Shown here piece after piece: positions 63,927-64,000 of a DNA stretch of 64,000 bases. The stretch comes from Flavobacterium fryxellicola (GTDB taxonomy: Bacteria > Bacteroidota > Bacteroidia > Flavobacteriales > Flavobacteriaceae). Within the stretch, counting starts at the first letter, position 1. Every line of letters starts with the position of its first letter. Where the stretch lies: NCBI RefSeq assembly GCF_900143245.1, contig NZ_FRDK01000001.1, positions 248,001-312,000 on the forward strand, in the 5' to 3' direction. The position numbers and the translations under genes were made by a program. The notes beneath the pieces are model-generated. The model searched no databases, was not told the origin of the DNA, and was given only the letters and a program-made list of their open reading frames with translations.

Positions 63927-64000
63927 ATGAATCCAATTTATTCCATAAAAGAAGCCACCCACAAAATAGAGCATTACTGTGCCTATCAAGAACGCTGTCA
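63927..64000 (+). CDS. recX: RecX regulatory protein, first 24 residues
   Basis: The frame opens with an ATG at 63927 and runs off the window. The visible residues (MNPIYSIKEATHKIEHYCAY, then QERC) match the start of flavobacterial RecX, where ...KLEHFCAYQERCHKEV is typical. RecX binds RecA and limits its filaments. The call rests on a short stretch. Confidence 0.7.
   Translation, partial: MNPIYSIKEATHKIEHYCAYQERC

Overview
The window is AT-rich DNA from a member of the Bacteroidota, almost certainly Flavobacterium or a close relative. Several things point there: a 14-gene complex I operon with separate nuoC and nuoD and a short NuoG; very large proteins with C-terminal type IX secretion (T9SS) signals; promoter-like motifs of the Bacteroidota type (TTG, about 20 bp, TAnnTTTG) in place of Shine-Dalgarno-led starts; tRNA genes without encoded CCA; and the gene order prs-rplY-pth.

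Layout. 1-6 kb: the 5' end of murF (running off the window), a small membrane protein, a PorT/SprT-like barrel protein, a three-unit structured repeat, tRNA-Ser, then ansA, an acyltransferase and tatD on the minus strand, and a retropepsin-like protein. 6-12.4 kb: odhB and odhA (2-oxoglutarate dehydrogenase E2 and E1), a small outer-membrane protein and a PhoD-type phosphatase. 12.4-21 kb: a small conserved protein, a polyprenyl synthase, a YceI protein, then an operon of a TetR regulator, a TolC-like channel, a membrane-fusion protein and an RND pump. Two near-identical inverted repeats sit over the promoters of yceI and of the tetR operon, so the TetR protein probably controls both. 21-23 kb: an unknown exported protein and a DsbA/FrnE-type oxidoreductase. 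23.2-36.4 kb: nuoA-N, transcribed leftward from a recognisable promoter to a hairpin terminator, with repeat sequences in its internal gaps.

36.6-49.8 kb: cspA, aspS, a YwqK-like repeat protein, then a small decayed defence locus: the stop-riddled 3' end of a restriction/methylase gene, an intact Abi_2 (AbiD/AbiF type, HEPN motif) gene and, just after it, a short promoter-hairpin-terminator unit that could be a small RNA. After that come tRNA-Leu, prs, rplY, pth, a secreted M43 metalloprotease with a T9SS type A signal, ribF, a membrane protein and bioB. 49.8-63.5 kb: three consecutive giant secreted proteins (1285, about 1638 and 1477 residues) with different N-terminal regions but the same C-terminal module and a ChiA-like (type C) T9SS signal. 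The window ends inside the start of recX.

Most of the window is core metabolism. The most novel-looking parts are the Abi_2/small-RNA neighbourhood, the TetR operator pair, two families of structured intergenic repeats, and the T9SS cluster with its shared module. I saw no CRISPR array, insertion sequence, prophage or replication origin.
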